From assembly GCA_003133325.1 (NCBI GenBank), contig PKXA01000132.1:51483-115482 (forward strand): a DNA stretch of 64,000 nucleotides, given 5' to 3'. Position 1 is the first letter of the stretch. Every line of letters begins with the position of its first letter. Made by a program: the position numbers and the translations under genes. Below are positions 33,733-41,979 of this stretch, one piece after another. Source of the DNA: Acidimicrobiaceae bacterium. GTDB taxonomy: Bacteria; Actinomycetota; Acidimicrobiia; Acidimicrobiales; RAAP-2. The notes under the pieces were generated by a model, which searched no databases, was not told the origin of the DNA, and saw only the letters and a list, made by a program, of their open reading frames with translations.

Positions 33733-36338
33733 ACCGGTCCTCCTCCAGGACCTACCGGGCCGCCACCTGGCGCTCACGCGTATTGGTCGCCGTGCTCGGC
33801 ACCGCGACCGGTATCGGCGTTCTGGGGGTGGGGGTGGCGTTCGGCTACTGGCTGACGACCAACGGTGCCAACCCGGCCCAGGCGGTGGCTGCCAGCCTGT
33901 CCGCCCCACTGTCGCCAACCAGCACGGAGACCGGGAGCGCGACCATCACCGTCGGGTGGACCTTGCCGGGTAGCCAGCTTTCGGGAGCCCAGTACCAAGT
34001 GACCCGCACTAGCGGCCCTGGTAGCCCGACGACGGTCTGTACTGTCACGTCGGCCACGACGTCCTGCCCCGACACCGGACTGTCCGCCGGAACGACGTAC
34101 GGGTACTCGGTCATGGCGGTGCTCCACAGCTGGCAGTCATCGACGATCACGACGTCGGGAACCGCCCTGGAGGTGACGACCAGCTCATTGCCCGGGGGTG
34201 TCGTGGGTGCGTCCTATTCGACGACCCTCACCGCCATTGGTGGCAGCGGCACGTACTCCCACTGGGCGCTCGGCTCGGGAACCTTGCCATCGTGGGCGAC
34301 GTTGAACACATCTACGGGGGCGATCACCGGAACCCCGAACGCTGCAGGCACCACGTCGGGGCTCACGTTTGTTGTTACGGACTCCCTCGGCTATACAACT
34401 ACGTCGGTTTCGCTCTCACTCACGGTGAACCCGGACACGGCCACCGTCACCGCCTTCACCGTGGCCGGCAGCCCCGCCACCTACGGAGCCGAGACCAGCC
34501 TGGTCTTCTCGACCACGGTGGCCTCGGGCCACGGCGAGGGCATCCCCAACACCGACACGGTGACCGTCACCCAGGGGGCAACCACCCTGTGCACCGTGAC
34601 CCTCACCTCGAGGTCCGGGACGTGCAGCCCGGCGTCGGCCACCGTCCTTGCGGCCTCGGGCAGCGCCTACACCGCCACCGCCACCTTCAACAGCGCCGGG
34701 GCCGACCCCAACTTCATCACCACGGCCACCAAGACCACCAGTGTGACGGTGAGCCCGGACAGCGCCACCGTCAGCGTCTTCACCGTGGCCGGCAGCCCCG
34801 CCACCTATGGGGCGGAAACCAGCCTGGTCTTCTCGACCACGGTGGCCTCGGGCCACGGCGAGGGCATCCCCAACACCGACACAGTGACGGTCACCCAGGG
34901 AGCGACCACCCTGTGCACGGTGACGCTCACCTCGAGGTCCGGGACGTGCAGCCCGTCCTCGGCCACGGTCCTTGGGGTCTCGGGAAGCCCCTACATCGTG
35001 ACCGCCACCTTCAACAGCACAGGGGCCGACCCCAACTTCGTCACCACCGCCACCAAGACCACCAGTGTGACGGTGAACAAGGACTCCACCATCACGACGG
35101 TGTCGGAGACCCCGACGACGGTCACCTACGGCAATGAGTCGGCCTCGATCTTCACCGCTTCGGTCAGCGCTACCCATGGTGAGGCTGTGCCCAACAGCGA
35201 AACTGTCACCGTCAACGTCGGCTCGACGAGCTGCACGGTGACACTGACCGCCGGCACTGGTACCTGCACCATCGCCAACACGGCCCTCGCCGCCTCGGGT
35301 ACTGCCTATACGGTGGGTGCCTCCTACGCCGGTGACACCAACCTCAGCGGGTCCACTGGCTCGGCGTCGACAGGCCTCACTGTCAGCAAGGCAACTCAGA
35401 CTGTGACCTTCACGACCCCGGCGCCCGCTGATGCTGCAGTCGCCGGCACCTATGCGCCGGTGGCGTCGGCGACCTCGGGGTTGCCGGTTGCCCTGACGAT
35501 CGACGCCACCACCTCCACGGTATGCAGCATCTCCGCCAGCGTGGTGACCTTCAATACCACCGGCACCTGCACAATCGACGCGAATCAGTCTGGTGGCACG
35601 AACTACAGCGCCGCTCTGCAGTTTCAACAGACGATCAACCCCGTTCATATAGGGAAACTTGTGATCACCACGCCGGCGGTATCCGGGGCTTCCTCCCCCC
35701 CTTCCACCACAACCACCCCCAACCTCGGTCAAATCACGGTGCAGCTAGAGAACGGGGCGGGCATGCCGATCACGACTGGAAGCATTCTGACTGTCGCCCT
35801 CGCGAGCACCTCGTCTGGCGGAAAATTCGGCGCCTCACAGTTCGCCGGGACACCCGAGACAACGGTCAGCATCGCTAGTGGGACCGGCACGGCCAGCTTC
35901 TGGTACGGGGATAGCAACACCGGATCGCCCACCATCACTGCGTCGGCCACCAACTACGTTTCCGGTACCCAAACGGAAACCATCACTGTTGCGCCTGCCG
36001 GGCTGGCGATCTTCATTGCGCCTGGATCACTAGGAACACTGGGGTCGGGGTGTACGACAGTTAGCACTACCTACACCTGCAACGTGACCGGGCTCCTCGC
36101 CGCCGGGTCGATCTCCTTCTATGTCGAGTTCGCGAACTCCAGCGGCACACAGGTCGTCTACAGCACTACGCAGTCATCGTCGATCGCCGAGACGGGCCAA
36201 AGTAGCGGAACTGTGACCATCGCCGCGGGTGCCTCTACCTCGAATCCCGGCACGTTAAACGCAGTGTACGTCGTCGTTTTGGGCGGTCCATCGATATTGG
36301 AGTTCGGCCCATATACGTTGACCATCAGCATCAGTTAG
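33729..36338 (+). CDS. Large secreted Ig-like repeat protein
   Basis: The 869-residue protein has a basic N-terminus and signal/anchor (residues about 18-42, then AFGYWLTTNG). A fibronectin-III-like domain (about 65-150), a putative-Ig domain (about 155-235, with GTLPSWATLN and TGAITGTP), and three Ig-like repeats follow; two of these (236-343, 344-451) are near identical. Next come a ~85-residue KATQTVTF.TPAP domain found in many repeat adhesins, an invasin-like domain (about 645-740) and a C-terminal Cys-containing domain. No LPXTG-type anchor is visible. It is likely an adhesin or structural component displayed with the three small secreted proteins upstream. Confidence 0.8.
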   Translation: MNRSSSRTYRAATWRSRVLVAVLGTATGIGVLGVGVAFGYWLTTNGANPAQAVAASLSAPLSPTSTETGSATITVGWTLPGSQLSGAQYQVTRTSGPGSPTTVCTVTSATTSCPDTGLSAGTTYGYSVMAVLHSWQSSTITTSGTALEVTTSSLPGGVVGASYSTTLTAIGGSGTYSHWALGSGTLPSWATLNTSTGAITGTPNAAGTTSGLTFVVTDSLGYTTTSVSLSLTVNPDTATVTAFTVAGSPATYGAETSLVFSTTVASGHGEGIPNTDTVTVTQGATTLCTVTLTSRSGTCSPASATVLAASGSAYTATATFNSAGADPNFITTATKTTSVTVSPDSATVSVFTVAGSPATYGAETSLVFSTTVASGHGEGIPNTDTVTVTQGATTLCTVTLTSRSGTCSPSSATVLGVSGSPYIVTATFNSTGADPNFVTTATKTTSVTVNKDSTITTVSETPTTVTYGNESASIFTASVSATHGEAVPNSETVTVNVGSTSCTVTLTAGTGTCTIANTALAASGTAYTVGASYAGDTNLSGSTGSASTGLTVSKATQTVTFTTPAPADAAVAGTYAPVASATSGLPVALTIDATTSTVCSISASVVTFNTTGTCTIDANQSGGTNYSAALQFQQTINPVHIGKLVITTPAVSGASSPPSTTTTPNLGQITVQLENGAGMPITTGSILTVALASTSSGGKFGASQFAGTPETTVSIASGTGTASFWYGDSNTGSPTITASATNYVSGTQTETITVAPAGLAIFIAPGSLGTLGSGCTTVSTTYTCNVTGLLAAGSISFYVEFANSSGTQVVYSTTQSSSIAETGQSSGTVTIAAGASTSNPGTLNAVYVVVLGGPSILEFGPYTLTISIS
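34434..35081 (+). repeat. 324-bp tandem duplication within the Ig-like repeat protein gene
   Basis: Bases 34434-34757 and 34758-35081 are consecutive 324-bp units encoding 108 residues each, with most codons identical. Shared blocks include TVAGSPATYGAETSLVFSTT and GTCSP.SATVL. The following ~100 residues are a more distant third copy. High nucleotide identity indicates recent duplication or gene conversion, and copy number may vary between strains. Confidence 0.9.
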
Positions 36339-36467
36339 CTGGTGCAGCGCGGTCAGAAGGAGTTCCCTTAAGGCTCCGGCATCCTTCAACCTGATCGGCA
36401 ACGATTATTGGCCACGGTTAGCCCCTTTGCCGATGAACCGCGCTTGAGGTGAAGGAGGTGGATTCTC

Positions 36468-37352
36468 GTGAGCCAGAGGAGGCCCAGACCCTCGGCTATG
36501 GCGGTGAACCTCCAAGGTCACTCGGCAACCTTCGCCCGCTATGGGAGTCCTATCGCTGGTGTCACATCGCTCACGGCGGCCGAGTCCCCACCACGGTGCA
36601 GCCCCCATGCGGACTGGGTACTATGCGGCATGGTCACGACCCCGAATACCGCACACGGACCGACAGCCTCTCCGATCGCCAAGGCGATCGAGGATGCCCT
36701 CGAAGGACGAATGCTGCTTACACACCCCTTCTACAAGCGGTGGGAAGCCGGAACGCTGCAACCGGGGGAACTCGGCGAGTATGCCCGGCAGTATCGGTCC
36801 TTCGAAGCCGCCCTCCCGCAGGTCCTGTCCGGGGTGATCGAGCGTCTGGCCGCCGACGGGTCGAAGGACGTCGCCGAAATGGTGCAGCGCAATCTAGACG
36901 ACGAGCTTGGCCACCCCGAGCCCCATCTCGCCCTGTTCGACCGGTTCGCGGCTGCGGTCTCGGCCCAGGACCCATCGACCGATGCCCGAATCGGCGCCGG
37001 TCCGGCCGCCGCCGGGTTGGTCGCCACCTATCTCGACTTGGTGGAAGAAGGATCAGTGGCCGCCTTGTCAGCGGTGGCCGCCTACGAAACGCAGGCCTCG
37101 GCCATTGCTGCTTCGAAGGCCGAGGGGCTCCGCCGGTGGTACGGGATCGGCGATGCCGGTGCGGCCTTTTGGGATGTGCACGCGGTCATGGATGCCGATC
37201 ACGGCGACTGGGCCATCGACGCTTTGACCCATCTCGAGGCCGACCCGACTGCAGTCGCCAAGGCGGCAAAGCGGGCCGCCGATGCGTGGTGGGAATTCCT
37301 CGACGAGCGTGAAGCCGATGCTCCTGTCGGCGCCGCCTTGTGCGCCAGCTGA
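36468..37352 (+). CDS. TenA/PqqC/CADD-like heme-oxygenase-fold protein
   Basis: Homology starts near residue 60: SPIAKAIEDALEGRMLLTHPFYKRW, GELGEYARQYRSFEAALPQVL, NLDDELGHPEPHLALF, a YETQASAIA helix and FWDVHAVMDADHGDW. The Glu/His/Asp pattern (E..H in DDELGH, HxxxDxxH in VHAVMDADH) fits the diiron heme-oxygenase-like group that includes CADD, a self-sacrificing p-aminobenzoate enzyme, as well as TenA. A perfect AAGGAGGTG (36452-36460) stands seven bases before GTG 36468, which forced that start, but the first 54 residues look unconserved; ATG 36630 is the homology-based alternative (240 residues). Substrate unknown. Confidence 0.75.
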   Translation: MSQRRPRPSAMAVNLQGHSATFARYGSPIAGVTSLTAAESPPRCSPHADWVLCGMVTTPNTAHGPTASPIAKAIEDALEGRMLLTHPFYKRWEAGTLQPGELGEYARQYRSFEAALPQVLSGVIERLAADGSKDVAEMVQRNLDDELGHPEPHLALFDRFAAAVSAQDPSTDARIGAGPAAAGLVATYLDLVEEGSVAALSAVAAYETQASAIAASKAEGLRRWYGIGDAGAAFWDVHAVMDADHGDWAIDALTHLEADPTAVAKAAKRAADAWWEFLDEREADAPVGAALCAS

Positions 37353-37386
37353 TCAGTCAACACAGGTAGGGAATTCTGAGCCGTCG

Positions 37387-37803
37387 TCAGCCGCGGGCGA
37401 CCCGAACAGCGGAAAGCACCATCGGCACCTGTAGAGGAAGTCGCAGCCACGGTCCCCACGAGGTGAGGGAGCGCGGACGGCCGGCGTCCACCGCCATCTG
37501 GATGTTGGCCGGGTAGACGCCGACCAGGGTGGCGGTAGCGAGCATCCCGCCGCGCCGTCGGGTGGCCGGGTCGGAGGACAACATCAGAGCTCCGGCTGCC
37601 GCTTCGACCACGCCCGAGGCGTAGACCCAGAAGCGAGGATGCCCCAGGTACCGGGGCACGATCTTCATGAACGCCCTGGGAATGATGAAGTGGGCAACGC
37701 TCGACACCAACAGCATCCCGGCCAGACCGAGCCGTGACCGCCGTTGCCCGGCGCTCTCCTCGGGGGAGCGGGCGACGTCGACGGTGAGCGGGGAAGCTGG
37801 CAT
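37387..37803 (-). CDS. DoxX-like membrane protein
   Basis: The 138-residue protein has four hydrophobic segments and the DoxX-like pattern: LAGMLLVSSVAHFIIPRAFMKIVP after the first helix, WVYASGVVEAAAGALML in the second, and an NIQMAVDAGRP loop before the last. DoxX-family proteins are small membrane proteins, some linked to thiol/redox stress complexes. It is convergent with the TenA/CADD-like gene and precedes the thiolase on the same strand only in the reverse sense. Family call is reasonable; function is open. Confidence 0.7.
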   Translation of the reverse strand: MPASPLTVDVARSPEESAGQRRSRLGLAGMLLVSSVAHFIIPRAFMKIVPRYLGHPRFWVYASGVVEAAAGALMLSSDPATRRRGGMLATATLVGVYPANIQMAVDAGRPRSLTSWGPWLRLPLQVPMVLSAVRVARG

Positions 37804-37861
37804 CGGCTCATCTTACGGATCGCCGCGGACAGCCGCTATCCGGACAGTCTCTATCTGATCC

Positions 37862-39052
37862 TCAGCCGAGCTCGGTGCCTACCACGGAGACGAACGACAC
37901 CATCTCCCCGGGATAGCCGCCCAGGTTGTGGGTGAGGGCCAGCTTCCGATCGGTCTCGATCTGACGCTCGGGGGTGGCTTCGCCCCGGAGTTGCAACCAT
38001 GCTTCGAAGAACATGCGGAGACCCGAGGCGCCGACCGGGTGGCCGAAGCTCTTCAGGCCGCCGTCGGGGTTGATCGGCAGTTCGCCGGTCCGGTCGAACG
38101 TACCGGCCAGGACCTCTTTCCACGCCGTTCCCCGGGCGCAGAACCCGAGGTCCTCCATCAGCACCAGCTCGGTGGGGGTAAAGCAGTCATGCACCTCCGC
38201 CATGGCCAACTGGCCCCTCGGATCGGTGATCCCGGCTTGACGGTAGGCGTCTTCCGCCGCCAGTGCGCACTCCGGAAACCACGTGTAGTCGTACCCGGGG
38301 TCGATGAGCCCTGAGCCGCTACCGGCTGCGAACGACAGTGCCTTGATGTAGATGGGCTTGTCGGTGTAGCGATGGGCGTCCTCGGCCCTCACCACGATGG
38401 CGGCGGCCGCCCCGTCTGCGACCCCGGCACAGTCGAACACGCCCAAGCGGCCGGCCACCCGTGGCGAGGCGCAGATCGTCTCGGTGGAGACCTCCTTGCG
38501 GAACTGGGCCCTCGGGTTACGGGCACCGTTCTGGTGGTTCTTCCACGAGATCCGGGCCAGCACTTCGGAGAGCTCGTCCTCACTGACCCCGTACTTCTTG
38601 CCGTAAGCCGGGGCCACCATGGAGAACATGGCCGCGGCGGTGAGGGTGCGGGCCGTACCGTCATTCGGGATCGGGTAGGCATTCAACCCCTGGTACCCGG
38701 AGTCCTTCACCTTTTCGGCCCCGACAGCCATGGCCACGTCGTAGGCACCGGAGGCCACCGCGTAGGCCGCGGCTCTGAGCGCCTCGGAGCCGGTGGTGCA
38801 GTAGTTCTCCACTCGGGTGACCGGTTTGCCTTCGAGCTGCAACGGTCGGGCCAGGGTGATCCCACTCATGCCCGACTGGGCGGTGCCGAACCAGTAGGCG
38901 TCCACGTCGTCCTTGGTGACCCCGGCGGAGGCGAAGGTGTCTCCCGCTGCCTCGACAATCAGGTCATCGAGGCTCTTGTCCCAGTGCTCGGCGAACCGGG
39001 TACAACCCATGCCCACGATTGCGACCTGGTCCTTGATCCCATGCGATCCCAT
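37862..39052 (-). CDS. Thiolase-family (SCP-x/Ltp2-like) acyl-CoA thiolase or aldolase
   Basis: The 396-residue protein belongs to the lipid-transfer-protein thiolases: VAIVGMGCTRFAEHW at the start, catalytic-type Cys85 in ENYCTTGSEALRAA, EVHDCFTPTEL, and GGLKSFGHPVGASGLRM near the end. In steroid degraders Ltp2 acts as a retro-aldolase with a DUF35 partner, releasing propionyl-CoA; other members are beta-ketothiolases. ATG 39052 follows GAGGAG by seven bases. The upstream gene in this unit encodes a protein with a DUF35/OB-fold tail, the expected partner type. Thiolase versus aldolase cannot be decided from sequence. Confidence 0.88.
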   Translation of the reverse strand: MGSHGIKDQVAIVGMGCTRFAEHWDKSLDDLIVEAAGDTFASAGVTKDDVDAYWFGTAQSGMSGITLARPLQLEGKPVTRVENYCTTGSEALRAAAYAVASGAYDVAMAVGAEKVKDSGYQGLNAYPIPNDGTARTLTAAAMFSMVAPAYGKKYGVSEDELSEVLARISWKNHQNGARNPRAQFRKEVSTETICASPRVAGRLGVFDCAGVADGAAAAIVVRAEDAHRYTDKPIYIKALSFAAGSGSGLIDPGYDYTWFPECALAAEDAYRQAGITDPRGQLAMAEVHDCFTPTELVLMEDLGFCARGTAWKEVLAGTFDRTGELPINPDGGLKSFGHPVGASGLRMFFEAWLQLRGEATPERQIETDRKLALTHNLGGYPGEMVSFVSVVGTELG

Positions 39053-39140
39053 CGCTCGTCTCCTCTGGCTTCCGTGTCAATCGTTGGTGTCCGGTTGGCT
39101 GGCCCGGGCCGCACCTGCGGCCGGGGACCTCGCAGTTCGT

Positions 39141-40568
39141 CTATTCGGCGGCGCCGGCCCGAAGCGGCTTCGCCTTCCAGAAGTAATCGTGGATCCCATC
39201 CGCGGTGAACAGCTTCCGGAAGGTCATGGTCACCCGATCGCCGATCTCGACCGAGTCGGGTTCGACATCGGTCAACTCGACAGGGAAACGGCCGCCCCCG
39301 TCGAAGTCGACCACCGCGAAGACAATGGGCGGGCTGGGGGAGTACGCCATCCGGTCGATGGTGTAGGTGGCGATGGTGGCCACCGAGTCGGCCCGACCGA
39401 TGGGTTCCATGTCGTCGACGGCCCCACCCTTCATCGAAATGCGGGAGGGGGGAAGGTGTACGGCCTCGGAGGAACGGTCCTTCGACCCGACAAAGCCGTA
39501 CTTCCAGTCTTCGTTACGCCAGGCGGCGGTAGAGGAGACCCGCTGAGGCTCAGGACGACGGGGCGGTTCGGGGGTCACCATGCCCCGCCAGGTGAGGAAC
39601 TTGCCGTAGGGGAGGTCCGCCCCGCCGGCGATCTGGTCGGCGACCGAGTCGGATGGCGACCAGTCGGCCAGGGCCGGGGTGGCGCGAAACACCAGTACGT
39701 CAGCTCCGTCGGCCAGCGCCACCAGCGCCACCAGCTGACCCGGCTCCGACTGTTCGAGGATGGATGCCAACATCAGGCCGACGTGGGCGGAGCCGGTCTG
39801 TCCTACCGTGGCCGAGAGGTCGTCGACCAGGCTCTCCGGCTTCACGCCCAGTTTCCGCCCCAGGGCCTTGGTCGACCGGGCGTGCATGCCGGTCACCACC
39901 ACCTTGTCGATCTCTTCGGCTGTCACCCCTGACGTCTTGAGCGCCGAGGCCCACGCCTGCTCGCCCAGGGCCACGTACCGGTTCTCCCCGAAACGCTCCT
40001 CCCAGGTCTTGGAGCGGCGGTCCCCGACTGTCCGCCACCGATCGAGGAATTCGTCGGTGAGCGATGCACCTCCGAGATACTCGGCGATGGCCGGATGACC
40101 GGGCCCGTCATCACCGACGACCAGCGCCGCGGCTCCGTCTCCGCCGGCGGATTCGTCGGCCGAGGTGGGCATGCCGTCACGCATGTCGGCCAGCACCACC
40201 AGGGTGGTGCCCGAACCTTCGGCCCTGAGCGCGCTCACCACGGCGCCGACCCCGGAGCGCAGGGCGCCACCGAAGTCGAAGGCCGGTACCTCGGCCGGGA
40301 GCCGGAGCGCGGCGTGGATGGCGGTGGCATTGGTCTTGTCGAGGTAGGCGGGAGTGGCGGTGGCGAACCACAACCCGTCGGGCGCCACAGTGGGCGCAGC
40401 GCGAAGGGCCAGGCGGGCTGCCTCCACCCCCATGGTCGTGGTGTCCTCGTCATGGGAGGCCACCGCCCGGCTCCCTTTGCCCCCTCCGTTTCCGAAGACC
40501 TGGGCGACGGCGGACCGCTGCAGGCGGCGGTAAGGGACGTACCCGGCGACGCTGACGATGCCTCTCAT
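39141..40568 (-). CDS. HMG-CoA synthase/KAS III-like protein fused to a DUF35 OB-fold domain
   Basis: The 475-residue protein has a ketosynthase-III/HMG-CoA-synthase-like region (about 1-325: GIVSVAGYVPYRRLQ, a GSRAVASHDEDTTTM segment, FGENRYV, VGQTGSAHVGLMLASIL). A C-terminal DUF35-type domain (about 335-475) includes the OB-fold strands EPIGRADSVATIATYTIDR and VEIGDRVTMTFRKLF. Where the catalytic Cys normally sits, the sequence reads FDFGGALRSG with Leu103, so classical condensation chemistry is doubtful. DUF35 domains bind acyl-CoA and pair with Ltp2-type thiolases, fitting the downstream gene. A scaffold/acyl-CoA channel role is inferred. Confidence 0.82.
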   Translation of the reverse strand: MRGIVSVAGYVPYRRLQRSAVAQVFGNGGGKGSRAVASHDEDTTTMGVEAARLALRAAPTVAPDGLWFATATPAYLDKTNATAIHAALRLPAEVPAFDFGGALRSGVGAVVSALRAEGSGTTLVVLADMRDGMPTSADESAGGDGAAALVVGDDGPGHPAIAEYLGGASLTDEFLDRWRTVGDRRSKTWEERFGENRYVALGEQAWASALKTSGVTAEEIDKVVVTGMHARSTKALGRKLGVKPESLVDDLSATVGQTGSAHVGLMLASILEQSEPGQLVALVALADGADVLVFRATPALADWSPSDSVADQIAGGADLPYGKFLTWRGMVTPEPPRRPEPQRVSSTAAWRNEDWKYGFVGSKDRSSEAVHLPPSRISMKGGAVDDMEPIGRADSVATIATYTIDRMAYSPSPPIVFAVVDFDGGGRFPVELTDVEPDSVEIGDRVTMTFRKLFTADGIHDYFWKAKPLRAGAAE

Positions 40569-40686
40569 TTCTCTGACGACCCCTTCGTTCTGACTGCGAC
40601 CGGGCGAGTGGCCGGTCGGCTCCGTTTCGCCGAACTCCCGACGACAACCGTGCTGGGCTGGGAGAATGCTTGTAATACCCGCAGCG

Positions 40687-40738
40687 TTGGCTCGGGCCCG
40701 ACCCTCATCCTATGATGCCCACAGTATCTGACGGTCAG
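40687..40738 (+). promoter_or_regulatory. Promoter with overlapping palindromic operator before the acyl-CoA dehydrogenase unit
   Basis: TTGGCT (40687-40692) and TATGAT (40711-40716) are spaced by 18 bases, a sigma70-like promoter reading toward 40785. CTGACGGTCAG (40728-40738) is a perfect 11-bp palindrome just past the expected start point, followed by a partial repeat TCAGTCAGG. TetR-type regulators of acyl-CoA catabolism use comparable sites. The gap separates divergent units. Confidence 0.55.
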
Positions 40739-40784
40739 TCAGGTAATCACTGCGGCGCAGGTGCGCCGGGAGGGAGGAGACCAC

Positions 40785-41966
40785 ATGGACTTCGAGTTCA
40801 CCCCCGAGCAGATCGAATTCGTGGCGGAGGTCGAGGCGTTCCTGGACGCCAACGACGATCCTGAGGTCTTTGACGTCACCCGCGAGAACATGGCGCAGAT
40901 TGTGGATACGCCCCCACGCCGCAAGTTCATGGCCAAGCTCGGCGAACAGGGCTGGCTGGGAATCACCTGGCCCAAGGTGGTCGGCGGCTCCGAGGGTGAG
41001 GGAATCTACGAATACCTGTTGAACGAGGCGCTGGCCGCCCGGGGCGGACCGCAGATCGGCAAGGGCGTCGGCATCATCGGCAAGACGATCATCAGCCATG
41101 GCAGCGAACGCCTGAAGCACGAGTTTCTGCCCAAGATCCTCAACAACGAGGTCGAGTTCGCGGTGGGCTATTCCGAGCCGAATGCCGGATCGGATGCCGC
41201 CTCGATGCAATTGAAGGCCACCCGGGACGGCGACGGCTGGCGGTTGAACGGCCAGAAGACCTGGACCACCTCGGCCCACTTCGCCGACTGGTACTGGGTG
41301 GGGGCCCGCACCGACCCCGACGCTCCCAAACACCACGGCATCACCCTGTTTCTGGTGCCGATGGACCATCCCAACATCACCGTGAAAGAGATCTGGACGA
41401 TGGGCGACGAGCGGACCAACGAGGTCTATCTCGACGACGTCTTCGTGCCCGACGATTATGTGGTGGGGGAGCTGAACAAGGGGTTCCAGTACATCTCCGA
41501 GGCGCTCGATCTGGAGCGGTTCACCCTCTTCACCTACTCACCGATCGCCCAACGGCTCGATCTGCTCACCGAGTATGTGGCCACCGCCACCCGGGACGGC
41601 GAGCCCCTCAAAGACGATGCGGTGGTGCGCGAGCGGATTGCCCAGCTCCACACCGAGGCCGAAGTGGCCCGGGTCCTCGGGCTCAAGTTCGTCTTCAAGG
41701 CGGGAGAGGGTGGGGCGCCGCCGACCTCGGAGGCTTCCGAGTACAAGCTGTTCACCACCGAGTATTCACGGCGGTTGGCCGACGCGTCGATGGACCTGGC
41801 CGGACCGGGAAGCCAGCTTCGGGTCCGATCCGAGGATGCCCCGATGAAGGGCCGGTCCGAGTCGACCTATCGCTACACGGTGATCGACACCATCGGCGGC
41901 GGCGCCTCGGAGATTCAGAAGAACATCATCGCCCGCCGCAAACTCGGTTTGCCGAAGAACTTCTGA
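40785..41966 (+). CDS. Acyl-CoA dehydrogenase
   Basis: The 393-residue FAD enzyme shows the full family layout: N-terminal helices (FEFTPEQIEFVAEVEAFLD), VGYSEPNAGSDAASM in the middle domain, GQKTWTTSAHFADWYW, MGDERTNEVYLDDVFVP and a C-terminal helical domain ending TIGGGASEIQKNIIARRKLG. ATG 40785 follows a GGGAGGAGG ribosome-binding site; GTG 40761 is upstream in frame. Together with the second dehydrogenase at 44331 it recalls the FadE28/FadE29 pair of steroid side-chain degradation, which form a heteromer with one active site. It leads a five-gene unit. Substrate is inference. Confidence 0.93.
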   Translation: MDFEFTPEQIEFVAEVEAFLDANDDPEVFDVTRENMAQIVDTPPRRKFMAKLGEQGWLGITWPKVVGGSEGEGIYEYLLNEALAARGGPQIGKGVGIIGKTIISHGSERLKHEFLPKILNNEVEFAVGYSEPNAGSDAASMQLKATRDGDGWRLNGQKTWTTSAHFADWYWVGARTDPDAPKHHGITLFLVPMDHPNITVKEIWTMGDERTNEVYLDDVFVPDDYVVGELNKGFQYISEALDLERFTLFTYSPIAQRLDLLTEYVATATRDGEPLKDDAVVRERIAQLHTEAEVARVLGLKFVFKAGEGGAPPTSEASEYKLFTTEYSRRLADASMDLAGPGSQLRVRSEDAPMKGRSESTYRYTVIDTIGGGASEIQKNIIARRKLGLPKNF

Positions 41967-41979
41967 TCGACGCCTCTCT

